A DNA stretch of 5,828 nt from Gemmatimonadota bacterium (lineage in GTDB: Bacteria > Gemmatimonadota > Gemmatimonadetes > Longimicrobiales > Gaopeijiaceae), in the NCBI GenBank assembly GCA_007129525.1, contig SKVI01000389.1, positions 1-5,828 of the forward strand, in the 5' to 3' direction. Position numbers and translations under genes: made by a program. Positions within the stretch are counted from its first letter, which is position 1, and each line of letters opens with the position of its first letter. Under the pieces are notes generated by a model, which saw nothing but the letters and a program-made list of their open reading frames with translations, was not told where the DNA came from and searched no databases. This document shows positions 5,798-5,828 of this stretch, in pieces.

Positions 5798-5828
5798 GCC
5801 TTCCCGGAGGCGGATGACCTCCGAAGGC
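5798..5828. repeat. Inverted repeat at the right edge
   Basis: GCCTTC (5798-5803) pairs with GAAGGC (5823-5828), and GGAGG (5806-5810) pairs with CCTCC (5818-5822), with a two-base bulge and a 7-base loop. The 11 base pairs form a strong GC-rich hairpin. No T-run follows on the minus strand, and the plus-strand continuation is outside the window, so a terminator role is unproven. Confidence 0.5.

Noticed and set aside
5545..5817. Plus-strand 90-residue frame upstream of dnaA
   Set aside because: It starts within the dnaA promoter, has no clear ribosome site and its composition is that of random GC-rich DNA.

Overview
The window is GC-rich bacterial chromosomal DNA (roughly two thirds G+C by eye) around the replication origin. 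It carries dnaA and dnaN, both on the minus strand, with the origin (oriC) in the 436-bp gap between them. The DnaA and DnaN proteins are intact and of normal length. Their sequence style recalls Gemmatimonadota, but that is an impression from memory and not a search result. The organism has a two-membrane or at least lipoprotein-bearing envelope, judged from the lipobox protein and the sensor kinase.

Layout from left to right. Positions 1-870 (minus) hold the N-terminal 290 residues of a membrane sensor histidine kinase that runs off the left edge. Positions 893-1927 (minus) hold a predicted lipoprotein, 22 bp upstream of the kinase in the same direction, so the two probably form an operon. 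Positions 1919-2512 (plus) hold pyrE, orotate phosphoribosyltransferase. It overlaps the lipoprotein gene head to head by 9 bp and dnaN tail to tail by 26 bp. Positions 2487-3611 (minus) hold dnaN, the sliding clamp. Positions 3612-4047 hold the origin. Positions 4048-5463 (minus) hold dnaA. Positions 5464-5828 hold the dnaA leader and promoter, then about 240 bp with no recognisable gene, ending in an inverted repeat at the right edge.

The origin is the most informative part. Read toward dnaN, it has DnaA-box-like sites, a short spacer, a run of DnaA-trio repeats and then an AT-rich stretch. This is the order of the basal unwinding system described in Bacillus subtilis. An inverted pair of good DnaA boxes and a four-copy 24-bp tandem repeat lie between this core and dnaA. 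A further DnaA box sits inside a well-formed sigma70-type promoter upstream of dnaA, which suggests that DnaA represses its own gene.

DnaA opens the origin and DnaN tethers the polymerase that then copies the chromosome. PyrE makes OMP, the precursor of all pyrimidine nucleotides; its place beside the origin may be incidental. The lipoprotein and kinase probably serve envelope sensing and look unrelated to replication. No mobile element, CRISPR array, tRNA or rRNA was seen. I do not see a wholly new system. The points most worth checking are the origin architecture, the tandem repeat and the overlapping gene ends around pyrE.
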